Shown here: positions 1-8,052 of the stretch, piece by piece | Numbering within the stretch: the stretch's first letter is position 1 | Layout of the letters: each line of letters starts with the position of its first letter | Assembly (NCBI GenBank): GCA_946479055.1 | Contig: CAMLEX010000176.1 | Coordinates: forward strand, 1-8,385 | Origin: an uncultured Bacteroidota bacterium | GTDB lineage: Bacteria > Bacteroidota > Bacteroidia > Chitinophagales > Chitinophagaceae | Direction: 5' to 3' | DNA length: 8,385 bases | Program-made: the position numbers and the translations under genes | The notes under the pieces: model-generated | Seen by the model: the letters and a program-made list of their open reading frames with translations, nothing else | Told to the model about the DNA's origin: nothing | Databases searched by the model: none

Positions 1-866
1 TGGTATTTTCCTTTGTAGTAATAAGCTTCGGCTACCAGGTTAAGAACATTCATATCACTGGGCCTTTTCTTCAATATTTCATTCATGATGGCGACACCCT
101 GATCCAGATCTCCTGCATTCAGATAAGCAATTCCCAAATTTTCCAAATATTCATTATCTCTTTTATATCCTTTTTCCCCAGCCAGTAACATATATTTCAG
201 TGCATTTTTATCTTCATGAATAGCATAATAAATAAGCGCTAACTCATAAATCCAGCTATTCTTTGATGTATCCAGATCTATCGCTTTCTGAAAAAACGGG
301 ATGGATTGTTTATAGTTTTGCATATCGGCATAGCTACGGGCAATCATATAGGGTGCTTCAGCATTCTGTTCATCTTCTTTGATGGCGGCAGTCAGGTGTT
401 TAATGGCATCACCATAATTTTCCTGCTGATAATGTATTTTCCCGATGTAGAAATTGATTTTCTCTGAAGGATCTGCTTTTTTTAATTTGTTGGCATACAC
501 TATTACATCTTCATTTTGCTTCAGGTTGAAAGAAAGATTCATCAATTGTTTGTAAGTAGCAGGTGATTGATCGCCCAGCTCTTCTAATTTTTTATAAGTG
601 TCTTTTGCCTGTTGATACTTTCGCAGATCATAATAAGAAGCAGCCAGTTCGCTTACTACAGATTTATTATTGTTATCGAATTTATATGCCTTTTCAAAAT
701 TTTTGAATGCTTCCATCCTCCGGCCGGTTTGTTTTTCCTGCAAACCTTTTTGCAGAAAAAAAACAGCGCTGTCAGGATTAGACACAGGAGCAGTAGTAAC
801 CGGAGTTTGGGAAAATGCCAGCATACTGCTAAGCATACATACAAGATGAAGGGTTTGTCGGATCAT
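1..866 (-). CDS. Exported TPR-repeat protein, N-terminal part (cut by window edge)
   Basis: This gene reads leftwards from an ATG at 864-866 and stays open to base 1, giving 288 complete codons; the C terminus lies outside the window. The first ~19 residues form a signal peptide (MIRQTLHLVCMLSSMLAFSQ) with likely cleavage near FS/Q, so the protein should be exported to the periplasm or envelope. The rest is helical and repetitive, with about six or seven tetratricopeptide-like units from residue ~33 on, for example LAASYYDLRKYQQAKDTYKKL (74-94), FYIGKIHYQQENYGDAIKHL (139-158), APYMIARSYADMQNYKQSIP (171-190) and NLGIAYLNAGDLDQGVAIM (243-261). TPR proteins are scaffolds for protein-protein contacts, and nothing here names a partner. 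It lies 119 nt downstream of glgB on the same strand, so co-transcription is possible but not shown. A weak TATCTTGC (906-913, minus) resembles a Bacteroidota -7 box. Confidence 0.88.
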   Translation of the reverse strand, partial: MIRQTLHLVCMLSSMLAFSQTPVTTAPVSNPDSAVFFLQKGLQEKQTGRRMEAFKNFEKAYKFDNNNKSVVSELAASYYDLRKYQQAKDTYKKLEELGDQSPATYKQLMNLSFNLKQNEDVIVYANKLKKADPSEKINFYIGKIHYQQENYGDAIKHLTAAIKEDEQNAEAPYMIARSYADMQNYKQSIPFFQKAIDLDTSKNSWIYELALIYYAIHEDKNALKYMLLAGEKGYKRDNEYLENLGIAYLNAGDLDQGVAIMNEILKKRPSDMNVLNLVAEAYYYKGKY

Positions 867-985
867 TGGATAGGATGTTATTCTTATTTCGAAAATATTC
901 ACTATGCAAGATAAATTTTAGTAGTGAGAATGTGATTATTCTACCCTATATTTTATCTGCTAGTACTGTTAAAAATCAGCCTGGG

Positions 986-3037
986 CTATTTAAGGATAAT
1001 TCCTGCAAGCGGCGGTAAATTTACCCGGAGCCTGTAGGTATTATTTTCCTTGTCAATCAACTCTGACCGGATATCAGGATTAAAAACGTTGCCGGTACCC
1101 CAGTATATTGTTTTATCGCTATTAAATATTTCCTGAGTATAAGGTTTTCCACTTACAATAATTTGCCAGTCATTCCTAACTACCGGTGTCATATTAAGTA
1201 TAATCAATACATCATCACTTTTTTTCTTACCACTGCGTCGGTAACAGACTACTGATTCCTGTCGGTGATTGAGGGCTATCCATTCAAAACCATATTTATT
1301 AAATTGGTTTTGATATAGAGCTGGCTCGGCTTTTAATAATTTATTCAGATCGGCTACACAATCTTTCATCATACGGTGGCCATCATATTGCAACAATTGC
1401 CAGTCGAGTTCAGATTTATAATTCCATTCGCTTGTTTGTCCAAACTCATCTCCCATGAATAATAATTTAGCACCCGGATGTGTCCACATATATGTATACA
1501 TCAGCCGCAGGTTGGCAAACTTCTGCCAGTCATCCCCGGGCATCTTGTATAACATCGGACTTTTGCCATGTACTACTTCATCATGACTCAGCGGCAACAT
1601 AAAATTTTCATCATAGTAATACGCCATGCTGAAAGAAAATTTATTCTGGTGATGCTGCCTTGCCAACGGATCCAATTTAAAATAATCCAGTGTATCATGC
1701 ATCCAGCCCATCATCCATTTCATGCCAAAGCCTAAACCATCCTGCCAGGTAGGCTTTGATATGCCCGGCCAGTCAGTGGCTTCTTCCGCTATGGTTTGTA
1801 CATCCGGAAAATCACGATAGATCGTTTCGTTCAGGTCTTTAATAAAAGCAATGGCTTCCAGGTTTCCATTACCACCAAATTCATTGGGCTCCCACTCACC
1901 TTCTTCCCGAGAATAATCAAGCTTTAGTATAGAACTCACTGCATCAACACGAACACCATCAATATGAAATACATCAAACCAGAATCTTGCATTGCTGATC
2001 AGAAAAGATTTCACTTCTCCTCTCTTATAATTAAAAATATAACTGTTCCAGTCTGGATGAAATCCTTTGCGCATATCAGCATATTCATATGTATGTGTGC
2101 CATCAAACTTGAAGAGCCCATGCGAATCGTAAGGGAAATGTGAAGGAACCCAATCCAGAATAACGCCAATACCTTCCTGGTGAAAGGCATCTATTAATTC
2201 CATTAGTCCCTGCGGACTACCAAACCGCGATGTAGCGGCATAATAACCGGTGCATTGATAACCCCAGCTTCCATCAAAAGGATGTTCCATTACCGGCATT
2301 AGTTCTACATGGGTAAATCCCATTTCTTTTACATAAGGAACTAACTGCTCCGTTAGCTGAGTGTAAGAAGTATAACTTTCTTCATCGTTTTTATCAGGAC
2401 GTCGCCAGCTGGTGAGGTGCACTTCATATACGCTCCAGGGTGCATCCAGAGCATTGTGTTCTTTTCTTTTTTTCATCCACTCTCCATCCTTCCATTCATA
2501 GTACATATCCCAGGTAATAGAAGCGGTATGAGGTCTTTTTTCCCAAAAATTAGCGAAGGGATCGCCTTTATCTGTTTTTATTCCTTCAAATCCTATAATA
2601 TGATATTTATAAACTTCACCCAGTTTGAAATTTGGGATAAATCCTTCCCAGATACCGCTGTTATCCCACCTGGGTTGCAATTCATATTCATGATTCAGCC
2701 AATGGTTGAAGTTCCCTTTCACAGAAACAGAAGTAGCATTCGGAGCCCATACACAGAAATACAGTCCCCATATATCGTTCACCTTTATAGAATGTGAACC
2801 GAATTTTTCATAAAGCCTGTAATTTGTTCCTTGTTGAAAATTGGTTACATCTTCATCAGTCAGCAAGGAATAGCTCCATACGGGTTTTGACGTATCAATA
2901 AAATGGGTTTCTTCGTATTTCTTATACGATACTGATGCCTCATGTTGTATATTTTCATCGGAAGTAAATAATTTTTCCTTCATGTCTGCGTTATCTCCTT
3001 GTTTATCCATTTCAATATCTTTTTTTTTCTCAGTCAT
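986..3037 (-). CDS. glgB: 1,4-alpha-glucan branching enzyme (GH13, GlgB)
   Basis: GlgB cuts an alpha-1,4-glucan chain and re-attaches the piece through an alpha-1,6 bond, making the branches of glycogen in the cytoplasm (EC 2.4.1.18). The 683-residue product has a CBM48-type N-terminal domain (~75-180, including YFCVWAPNATSVSVKGNFNHW), a GH13 (beta/alpha)8 barrel (~200-560) and a C-terminal all-beta domain (~575-683). All four GH13 regions are intact: DWVPSH (295-300), GVRVDAVSS with nucleophile D365, TIAEEATDW with acid/base glutamate E418 (first of the pair), and LSHDEVVHG with transition-state D486. EVHLTSWRR (205-213) and EHPFDGSWGYQ (251-261) are also typical of bacterial GlgB. The first ~45 residues are charged and low in complexity, with Met at 1, 10 and 19, so the exact start is uncertain. 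No other glycogen gene is adjacent. It is divergent from the barrel-protein gene. Confidence 0.97.
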   Translation of the reverse strand: MTEKKKDIEMDKQGDNADMKEKLFTSDENIQHEASVSYKKYEETHFIDTSKPVWSYSLLTDEDVTNFQQGTNYRLYEKFGSHSIKVNDIWGLYFCVWAPNATSVSVKGNFNHWLNHEYELQPRWDNSGIWEGFIPNFKLGEVYKYHIIGFEGIKTDKGDPFANFWEKRPHTASITWDMYYEWKDGEWMKKRKEHNALDAPWSVYEVHLTSWRRPDKNDEESYTSYTQLTEQLVPYVKEMGFTHVELMPVMEHPFDGSWGYQCTGYYAATSRFGSPQGLMELIDAFHQEGIGVILDWVPSHFPYDSHGLFKFDGTHTYEYADMRKGFHPDWNSYIFNYKRGEVKSFLISNARFWFDVFHIDGVRVDAVSSILKLDYSREEGEWEPNEFGGNGNLEAIAFIKDLNETIYRDFPDVQTIAEEATDWPGISKPTWQDGLGFGMKWMMGWMHDTLDYFKLDPLARQHHQNKFSFSMAYYYDENFMLPLSHDEVVHGKSPMLYKMPGDDWQKFANLRLMYTYMWTHPGAKLLFMGDEFGQTSEWNYKSELDWQLLQYDGHRMMKDCVADLNKLLKAEPALYQNQFNKYGFEWIALNHRQESVVCYRRSGKKKSDDVLIILNMTPVVRNDWQIIVSGKPYTQEIFNSDKTIYWGTGNVFNPDIRSELIDKENNTYRLRVNLPPLAGIILK

Positions 3038-3070
3038 TTATATGGAGTTTTTTGGTTTGTGCGTCCAATA

Positions 3071-3103
3071 CAACTTACACCTTTTTAGTGAAATATTAAC
3101 AAC
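3071..3103 (-). promoter_or_regulatory. Possible glgB promoter (weak)
   Basis: On the minus strand, TAAGTTG (3071-3077) resembles the Bacteroidota -7 element TAnnTTTG, with a GTTG (3100-3103) 22 nt upstream as a possible -33 element. It would give a 5' leader of roughly 30 nt before the glgB ATG. The match is imperfect and the spacer is at the long end, so this is only a candidate. Confidence 0.2.
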
Positions 3104-3145
3104 AGAATAAAGAAGTATGCCATTATAATCAACCGTAAATCAGCA

Positions 3146-3200
3146 TTTTTGCTACGCTTGTGTAAATGTAGGTTTTGATTTAGCGTTAAGCTATATTTTG
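3146..3200 (+). promoter_or_regulatory. Candidate promoter region of the barrel-protein/GLPGLI unit
   Basis: Two overlapping Bacteroidota-like arrangements are visible. The first is TTTTTG (3146-3151), a 17-nt gap and TAGGTTTTG (3169-3177), near the consensus TTTG...TAnnTTTG but with one extra T. The second uses TTTTG (3173-3177), a 14-nt gap and TATATTTTG (3192-3200). The first has the better spacing and leaves a leader of about 40 nt before the ATG at 3222. The assignment is by motif only. Confidence 0.33.
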
Positions 3201-3221
3201 CAACTTATACCGAACCAACCA

Positions 3222-6011
3222 ATGAGAAAAAATTTCGTTCTAGCTCTTGCTTTAACACTACTAATCCAATTTGTATCAGCTCAATCCGCTTCTTTAAAAG
3301 GTTCTGTTGTTGACAACACCGAGAAAAAAAACCTTCAAAACACTCTCATTTCCCTGATGCGGGCTAAAGATTCTGTTCTTGTAAAATTTGCCCGGGCTGA
3401 TAAAGCAGGCAATTTTTCCATTTCCAATTTAAAAGAAGGTGAATATATCGTAATGATCACCCACCCATACCTCGGCGACTATTTTGATAAAACCCAGATC
3501 AAACCCGATAGCATCACAGATCTTGGCAAGATCAACATGATACCCAAAAGCAAACTGCTTGCTGAAGTGATCATCAAAAGCGGATCCCCAATCCGGATAA
3601 AAGGTGATACTACGGTATATACTGCCGATAGTTTTAAAGTACGTGAAGGGGCTAATGTAGAAGAACTGCTGCGAAGATTGCCTGGTATACAGGTAGATAA
3701 AGATGGTAAAATAACGGCGATGGGCGAAAAAGTAACCAAAGTACTGGTGGATGGCGAAGAGTTTTTCGGAAGCGATCCCGGTATCGCTACCAAAAACCTA
3801 CGAGCCGATATTGTAAAAGAAGTGGAAGTATTTGATAAAAAAAGTGACCAGGCTGAGTTCACAGGTATTGATGATGGGGTAAAAGACAAAACCATCAACC
3901 TGAAACTGAAAGAAGATAAGAAGAAGGGGTATTTTGGAAAAATTGAAGCAGGCGGTGGCTTAAAGGATAAGTATAACAATGCCATCATGCTGAACGCTTT
4001 TAAAGGGAAAAGAAAAATTGCCGCATATGGCATTATGAGCAATACTGGTCAAACCAACCTGGATTGGGAAGAATCCAATAATTATGGTGGCGGTATTGAC
4101 GGGTTAGAATCAGGTGTCAGCGATGATGGCGGCATGTACATGACGTATAGTGGTGATGGCGATGATAACTACGGAGGTGGCCGTAAAGGCATCCCCCGCA
4201 ACTGGAACGGTGGTTTGCATTACAGCAATAAATTTAATAATAATAAGCAGAGCGTAAATGCTGGCTATAAATTCTCAAAAATAAATGCCCCTGGTATTAC
4301 CAGTACGTTTTCAAAAAACTTTTTACCAGATACAAGCTGGTCTACCAATAGTGTGAGCAATAATTATTCTTCAAATAATAAGCATGCTTTCAATTTTACG
4401 ATGGAAACCACCATTGATTCCAGTAATACTTTGAAATGGACGATCAGGGCCAATGAAAATAATACATTAACCCGCAGCAATTATTATACTGAATCTTTTG
4501 CAGACAATCTTGACTCTATCAATAACAGCCAGCGTAACAGTAATAATAAAGGAGTTAACGATGCAATTACCAGTTCCCTTTTATGGAGACATAAGTTTAA
4601 AAAGCTATCACGAACATTATCTATTAACGCTGATCTTAACTGGAACCAGTCGGAAAACGACGGATTATTATATTCATTGAATAACTATTACCGGAACGGT
4701 GTTATAGATAACAGGGATACGATAGATCAGCAAAACATCCGGAACAATGAAGGAAAAAGCGTAAACACTAAAATTGCTTATACGGAACCGCTCCTCAAAG
4801 ACATGTATCTTGAGTTTAGTTATGCGTTTAGTTACAATGCCAACAGTAATGAACGTATTACAAACGAAAACGATGGCTCCGGCAAATACACCAATCGCAT
4901 TGATTCACTAAGTAACTTTTTCGAATTTAACCGTTTGGTAAATACACCTGGTCTTAATTTCAGAGTGAATAAAAAGAAATACACTTATTCCTTTGGTAGC
5001 TCTGTAGCATTCAGCCATTTTACACAAAAGAATGTGACGGCTATGCAGGAATACAATTATAATTATACCAATTTCTTTCCCCGCGCATCTTTCACTTATA
5101 AATTGAAGCCCAGTGAAAATATCCGGTTCAACTATAATGGGTCAACGAATGCGCCTACACTTGAACAGCTACAGCCTATCCGTGTAAATACAGACCCCCT
5201 GAATGTCTATATTGGCAACCCTGATCTGGAGCAAGCCTTCCGTCATTCGTTCAGTCTTAATTATAGTTCCTGGAATGCGTTGAAAGAAAGAAATCTGTGG
5301 GGTGGAATTAATTTCAGTATGACTCAAAATGCCTTTTCCCAGTTTAATACGGTTGATAGTGTTGGCCGCAGGACTTACCAAACTGTTAACGTGGATGGTA
5401 TTTACAATATGAACATCTATAGCGATTATGGTTTTAAAATACCTGATACTAAATGGAGAGTGGGCTTTGGTCCTAACCTGAATTTTAACAGGAATATTGA
5501 TTTTATAAGAGATGCTAAAACCAATACGACGGTCAAAAATAAAACGGATACCCGCAGTTATGGAATGAGGATTAATATCAGCCAGTATGAAAAGGATAAA
5601 TATAATTTTCATATCGGTCCTAATTTTAACTGGAATGAAAGTAAAGCATCCGTTAATTCAGCGGCTAATGCTCAATACTGGCAGATCTCAGGTTGGGCCA
5701 GTGGTAGTGTGACATTACCTTATAAGTTTGAATTGGGAACCGATATTAATTACCAGGTGCGCCAGAAAGATCCAAGGTTTCCTGCCAATAATAGCTTTAC
5801 TACCTGGAATGCTAATGTGATCAAAAGAGTGATGAAAAATGAGCTGGAATTTAAATTTGGCGTGTATGATATCCTGAACCAAAACAGAGGTTATAACCGG
5901 AGTTTCAGCAGCTACAACTTTACAGAAAGTTATTACAATACATTAAAACGTTACTGGCTGTTTACACTGACCTGGAATATTTCTAAAAATGGTAAGCCGG
6001 CAAGTTTTTAA
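3222..6011 (+). CDS. Outer-membrane beta-barrel / TonB-dependent-receptor-like protein
   Basis: The 929-residue product starts at the ATG at 3222, because MRKNFVLALALTLLIQFVSA is a clean signal peptide; an in-frame TTG at 3198 adds eight residues and is less likely. Mature domains in order: a carboxypeptidase-regulatory-like beta-sandwich (~24-105, SLKGSVVD...GNFSISNLKEGEYIVMI), a TonB plug-like domain (~112-235, including VEELLRRLPGIQVDKDGKI and KVLVDGEEFFGSDPG), and a long barrel (~240-929) rich in alternating aromatic and polar strands, ending in an aromatic residue (...KNGKPASF). This order fits the OMP_b-brl_3 group of TonB-receptor-like proteins common in Bacteroidota. There is no SusD-like partner, so it is not a classical SusC. 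A Gly/Asp-rich stretch (~287-320) is unusual. A GLPGLI-family gene follows after 14 nt, a pairing often seen in this phylum. The substrate is unknown. Confidence 0.92.
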   Translation: MRKNFVLALALTLLIQFVSAQSASLKGSVVDNTEKKNLQNTLISLMRAKDSVLVKFARADKAGNFSISNLKEGEYIVMITHPYLGDYFDKTQIKPDSITDLGKINMIPKSKLLAEVIIKSGSPIRIKGDTTVYTADSFKVREGANVEELLRRLPGIQVDKDGKITAMGEKVTKVLVDGEEFFGSDPGIATKNLRADIVKEVEVFDKKSDQAEFTGIDDGVKDKTINLKLKEDKKKGYFGKIEAGGGLKDKYNNAIMLNAFKGKRKIAAYGIMSNTGQTNLDWEESNNYGGGIDGLESGVSDDGGMYMTYSGDGDDNYGGGRKGIPRNWNGGLHYSNKFNNNKQSVNAGYKFSKINAPGITSTFSKNFLPDTSWSTNSVSNNYSSNNKHAFNFTMETTIDSSNTLKWTIRANENNTLTRSNYYTESFADNLDSINNSQRNSNNKGVNDAITSSLLWRHKFKKLSRTLSINADLNWNQSENDGLLYSLNNYYRNGVIDNRDTIDQQNIRNNEGKSVNTKIAYTEPLLKDMYLEFSYAFSYNANSNERITNENDGSGKYTNRIDSLSNFFEFNRLVNTPGLNFRVNKKKYTYSFGSSVAFSHFTQKNVTAMQEYNYNYTNFFPRASFTYKLKPSENIRFNYNGSTNAPTLEQLQPIRVNTDPLNVYIGNPDLEQAFRHSFSLNYSSWNALKERNLWGGINFSMTQNAFSQFNTVDSVGRRTYQTVNVDGIYNMNIYSDYGFKIPDTKWRVGFGPNLNFNRNIDFIRDAKTNTTVKNKTDTRSYGMRINISQYEKDKYNFHIGPNFNWNESKASVNSAANAQYWQISGWASGSVTLPYKFELGTDINYQVRQKDPRFPANNSFTTWNANVIKRVMKNELEFKFGVYDILNQNRGYNRSFSSYNFTESYYNTLKRYWLFTLTWNISKNGKPASF

Positions 6012-6025
6012 TTATTAAAAAAGTA

Positions 6026-6769
6026 ATGCAGATGAAAAAACTATTTTTAAGTATACTCATCGCCTGCAGCGGATTAGCCAATGCACAGCAATTCATTAAT
6101 TCAGGCGCTATAGAATTTGAAGTGAGAACGAATAATCATCGTGCATTAGGCGATGAAGGTATGTGGGTTCAAATGTGGAAAGATAAGATTCCGCAGTTTT
6201 CGACAACTTATTTTCAATATACATTTAACGATAATAAAGCCGTTTATAAATTTGACCGTTATGATGATAAGACTAAGCTACCGCGTGGTTTTGGTGTAAG
6301 CAACCCGGAAGATGATGTATGGTATAATGATTATACTACGGGATCTTTTGCAAACTACCGGTACATATTGGGTGATAATTACCTCCTTGCCGGTGAATTA
6401 ATGAAAATTGAATGGAAACTCACCCCTAATGAAACCCGTGAGATTGCAGGGTTTAACTGCAGAAAAGCAACAGGCATCATTTTCGACAGCGTATATGTAT
6501 TTGCTTTTTATACGGATGAAATAACAGTTAGTGGCGGCCCCATGGGAATAGGCGGGCTACCCGGAATGATATTAGGTATTACTATTCCCCGGATGTTTAC
6601 CAGTTACATTGCTACCAAACTACAGGTTGCGGGTGTAGATGTCAGAAATATCGTAGCTCCGCAAAAAGGAAAGAAAAAAGAGTTTGCTGCCATTCGTAAG
6701 GATGTAGAAAAAGTGACAAAAGATTGGGGACGATGGGGACAGCAGGCGTTGTGGAATATGTCCTTGTAA
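6026..6769 (+). CDS. GLPGLI family exported protein
   Basis: The protein has 247 residues from the first ATG; a second ATG six bases on (6032) gives the more typical MKKLFLSILIACSGLANAQ signal peptide and is probably the true start. The mature part fits the GLPGLI family: an early beta-strand segment (SGAIEFEVR, 26-34), the conserved EIAGFNCRKATG (139-150), a following YVFAFYTDEI stretch, then GGPMGIGGLPGMILGI (170-185), where the family's name motif appears as GLPGMI. A basic tail (~213-235) precedes the C terminus. The family is exported and has no established biochemical role that I know of; it is frequently encoded beside TonB-receptor-like barrels, as here, with 14 nt between the two genes. 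An accessory role to the barrel is inference. The terminator just downstream suggests it ends the transcription unit. Confidence 0.9.
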   Translation: MQMKKLFLSILIACSGLANAQQFINSGAIEFEVRTNNHRALGDEGMWVQMWKDKIPQFSTTYFQYTFNDNKAVYKFDRYDDKTKLPRGFGVSNPEDDVWYNDYTTGSFANYRYILGDNYLLAGELMKIEWKLTPNETREIAGFNCRKATGIIFDSVYVFAFYTDEITVSGGPMGIGGLPGMILGITIPRMFTSYIATKLQVAGVDVRNIVAPQKGKKKEFAAIRKDVEKVTKDWGRWGQQALWNMSL

Positions 6770-6793
6770 AATATTTTTTAATCAATGCGGTGG

Positions 6794-6815
6794 GGTCAGT
6801 TGTGCTGACCTTTTT
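6794..6815 (+). terminator. Intrinsic terminator after the GLPGLI gene
   Basis: A perfect 6-bp stem GGTCAG/CTGACC (6794-6799 with 6805-6810) closes a 5-nt loop TTGTG and is followed at once by TTTTT (6811-6815). Two G-U pairs could lengthen the stem. It sits 25 nt past the GLPGLI stop codon and should end the barrel/GLPGLI transcript, separating it from the next gene. Confidence 0.78.
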
Positions 6816-6896
6816 GAGTAGAGAAAAAAAGAAATTAATCTATTTAATTATCTCAGCAAAAAACTTCTTTTCTGTTTTTGTTCACAGATCTAATTT

Positions 6897-7751
6897 ATGT
6901 TTTGTACAATGATTAACTTATTAACCCCAAAAAAAATTACTGTATATGTATTCCTTTTAGGCTTTTTCTCATTTCCCGCTTTTTCTCAGAATACATCATT
7001 CACCTGTAAAGACCTTAAAAACGGCATTTTTCATTCTTACCCCAAAAACTCGTCCCAGCATTATATAAGTACAAGGGATGATGAATTTCAATATGAAACC
7101 AACATAAATACAGGTGATACAACACTTTGGCAAATTAAATGGCAGAATGATTGCAGCTATACCTTAAAATATATTTCCGGCAGTGGCACGGATGAGGCGA
7201 CAATCAAATTCTTAAAGAAGCATAAGCTGACTTATGAAATAATAAACATTACAACGGAATATTATGTTTTTAAAGGCTATGTAGATAAAACTTCAAATCT
7301 TCCTATCCAGGTTGATACAATGTGGCTTACTGAGAAAACGAATCCTGCAAACAATGAAATATACAGGCAGGTAGCCAATAACCAAGCCTTGAAAAAAGCT
7401 CACTTCAGCGATACTTCCAGCTATGCGGTATTATATGTTTACAGGCCCGGAAATTTGAAACATTCATTGAGCAATTACCTGGTTTATTTTGATGATAATA
7501 TTTTATGTGTCGCAAAAAATAATTCCGGTTATATTTTTAAAATAATGAAAGAAGGCCAATTCAATTTAAAAAGTAAATTGAATAAAGACGAATCATCTGT
7601 AAAGCTTAATGTGAAATTTGGGAAAACCTATTACATAAAATCCATGGTTCATTGGGGAATGTTTAAAGGACTAAAAAATTATAAACTGGAAATAGCAGTG
7701 GTCAATCCAGCAGAAGGTAAAATCGAATTTGGAGAAGTAAATCTCCAATAA
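6897..7751 (+). CDS. Exported protein of unknown function with a DUF2846-like C-terminal half
   Basis: The 284-residue product has an N-terminal signal peptide (KKITVYVFLLGFFSFPAFSQ, cleavage near residue 30). The start may be the ATG at 6897 or the in-frame ATG at 6909 (MINLLTPKK...); neither has an obvious ribosome binding site. The mature N-terminal half (~35-150) has a pattern I associate with small secreted Bacteroidota proteins: a cysteine then KNGIF (C37, 41-45), a central STRDDEFQYE (58-67), and WQNDCSYTLKY (82-92), with C37 and C86 possibly forming a disulphide. The C-terminal half (~174-284), with YAVLYVYRPG (176-185), YFDDNILC (197-204), an NSGYIFKIMKEGQF turn and GKTYYIKS (242-249), resembles DUF2846. 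Neither domain has a known activity. The gene is separated from the upstream unit by a terminator and probably has its own promoter. Confidence 0.8.
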   Translation: MFCTMINLLTPKKITVYVFLLGFFSFPAFSQNTSFTCKDLKNGIFHSYPKNSSQHYISTRDDEFQYETNINTGDTTLWQIKWQNDCSYTLKYISGSGTDEATIKFLKKHKLTYEIINITTEYYVFKGYVDKTSNLPIQVDTMWLTEKTNPANNEIYRQVANNQALKKAHFSDTSSYAVLYVYRPGNLKHSLSNYLVYFDDNILCVAKNNSGYIFKIMKEGQFNLKSKLNKDESSVKLNVKFGKTYYIKSMVHWGMFKGLKNYKLEIAVVNPAEGKIEFGEVNLQ

Positions 7752-7906
7752 GTACCATCTACCAAACTAACCGCAAAGACTATAATCATATAAAGCTAAA
7801 AGCATTTCTAAATACAAAATATACGATCACGGTTGATAGCAGGAAAGGTGGATTGGTAAGGTGGGGAAAATGATTACCGGTCTTTTACCCAAAACAGATT
7901 TTGTAA

Positions 7907-7922
7907 TTTGGCTAAAGCCCAA
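7907..7922. repeat. GGCTAAAGCC hairpin (imperfect REP-like palindrome)
   Basis: The core GGCTAAAGCC (7910-7919) can fold as GGC-TAAA-GCC, flanked by TT on the left and AA on the right after one T/C mismatch. A related core occurs in inverted orientation at 8053-8064, and 13 bases of this copy recur at 8309-8321. Confidence 0.5.
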
Positions 7923-7942
7923 AAAAGAATATCCACATTCTT

Positions 7943-7965
7943 CACGTCCTAAAGGACGTGGCAAT
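7943..7965 (+). repeat. REP-like hairpin A (stem CACGTCC, tail GGCAAT)
   Basis: CACGTCC (7943-7949) pairs perfectly with GGACGTG (7954-7960) around a TAAA loop, and the stem runs straight into the tail GGCAAT. A closely similar hairpin with the same tail and orientation lies at 8346-8368, on the other side of the transposase remnant. RAYT transposases are typically bordered by such REP hairpins. Confidence 0.68.
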
Positions 7966-8011
7966 AATTAAAAGGAAAAATGAGACTTAATATTTTGCAC
8001 TCTTCAATTTG

Positions 8012-8031
8012 CCCCGCTCTTCGGAGGGGGG
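8012..8031. repeat. Hairpin with a C(TTCG)G tetraloop
   Basis: CCCC-G-CTC (8012-8019) pairs with GAG-G-GGGG (8024-8031) around the very stable TTCG tetraloop, with a single G/G mismatch in the middle of the stem. The right arm is part of an unbroken run of Gs. The G/C-rich block stands out against its AT-rich surroundings. It is not followed by a T-run, so I do not call it a terminator. Confidence 0.5.
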
Positions 8032-8052
8032 GAGAATATAGTACTCGTCTTC

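Noticed and set aside
612..914. Plus-strand open frame over the start of the TPR gene
   Set aside because: The minus-strand TPR frame has a signal peptide and TPR periodicity here; the plus frame has neither.
971..987. AGCC/GGCT with TTTTT on the minus strand at the end of glgB
   Set aside because: The stem would have only a 2-nt loop or three pairs, too weak to call a terminator.
2417..2797. Plus-strand open frame inside glgB
   Set aside because: It is antisense to a well-conserved part of glgB, has no family features, and is explained by the coding strand's composition.
3122..3127. TATAAT on the minus strand upstream of glgB
   Set aside because: It matches the E. coli -10 box, but the main Bacteroidota sigma factor uses TAnnTTTG and no suitable -35 partner was found; probably chance in AT-rich DNA.
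3479..4042. Minus-strand open frame of 187 codons inside the barrel-protein gene
   Set aside because: It is opposite the conserved plug domain and its Ser/Leu-rich, hydrophobic composition is typical of an antisense shadow.
5169..5612. Minus-strand open frame of 147 codons inside the barrel-protein gene
   Set aside because: Antisense shadow with no recognisable motif or signal peptide.
3222..6011. SusC-type receptor of a polysaccharide utilisation locus
   Set aside because: No SusD-like lipoprotein or glycoside hydrolase is adjacent, and glgB on the other strand is a cytoplasmic glycogen enzyme.
6724..6912. Short plus-strand frame overlapping the end of the GLPGLI gene
   Set aside because: It reads through the terminator hairpin and into the next gene and looks like nothing known.
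7723..7871. Frame without a start codon past the end of the exported-protein gene (...ITVDSRKGGLVRWGK)
   Set aside because: About 50 codons, no ATG, no family resemblance; continuing the upstream protein would need a frameshift for which there is no support.
7870..7971. 33-codon ATG frame (MITGLLPK...)
   Set aside because: It translates straight through two hairpins and has no ribosome binding site or homologue that I recognise.
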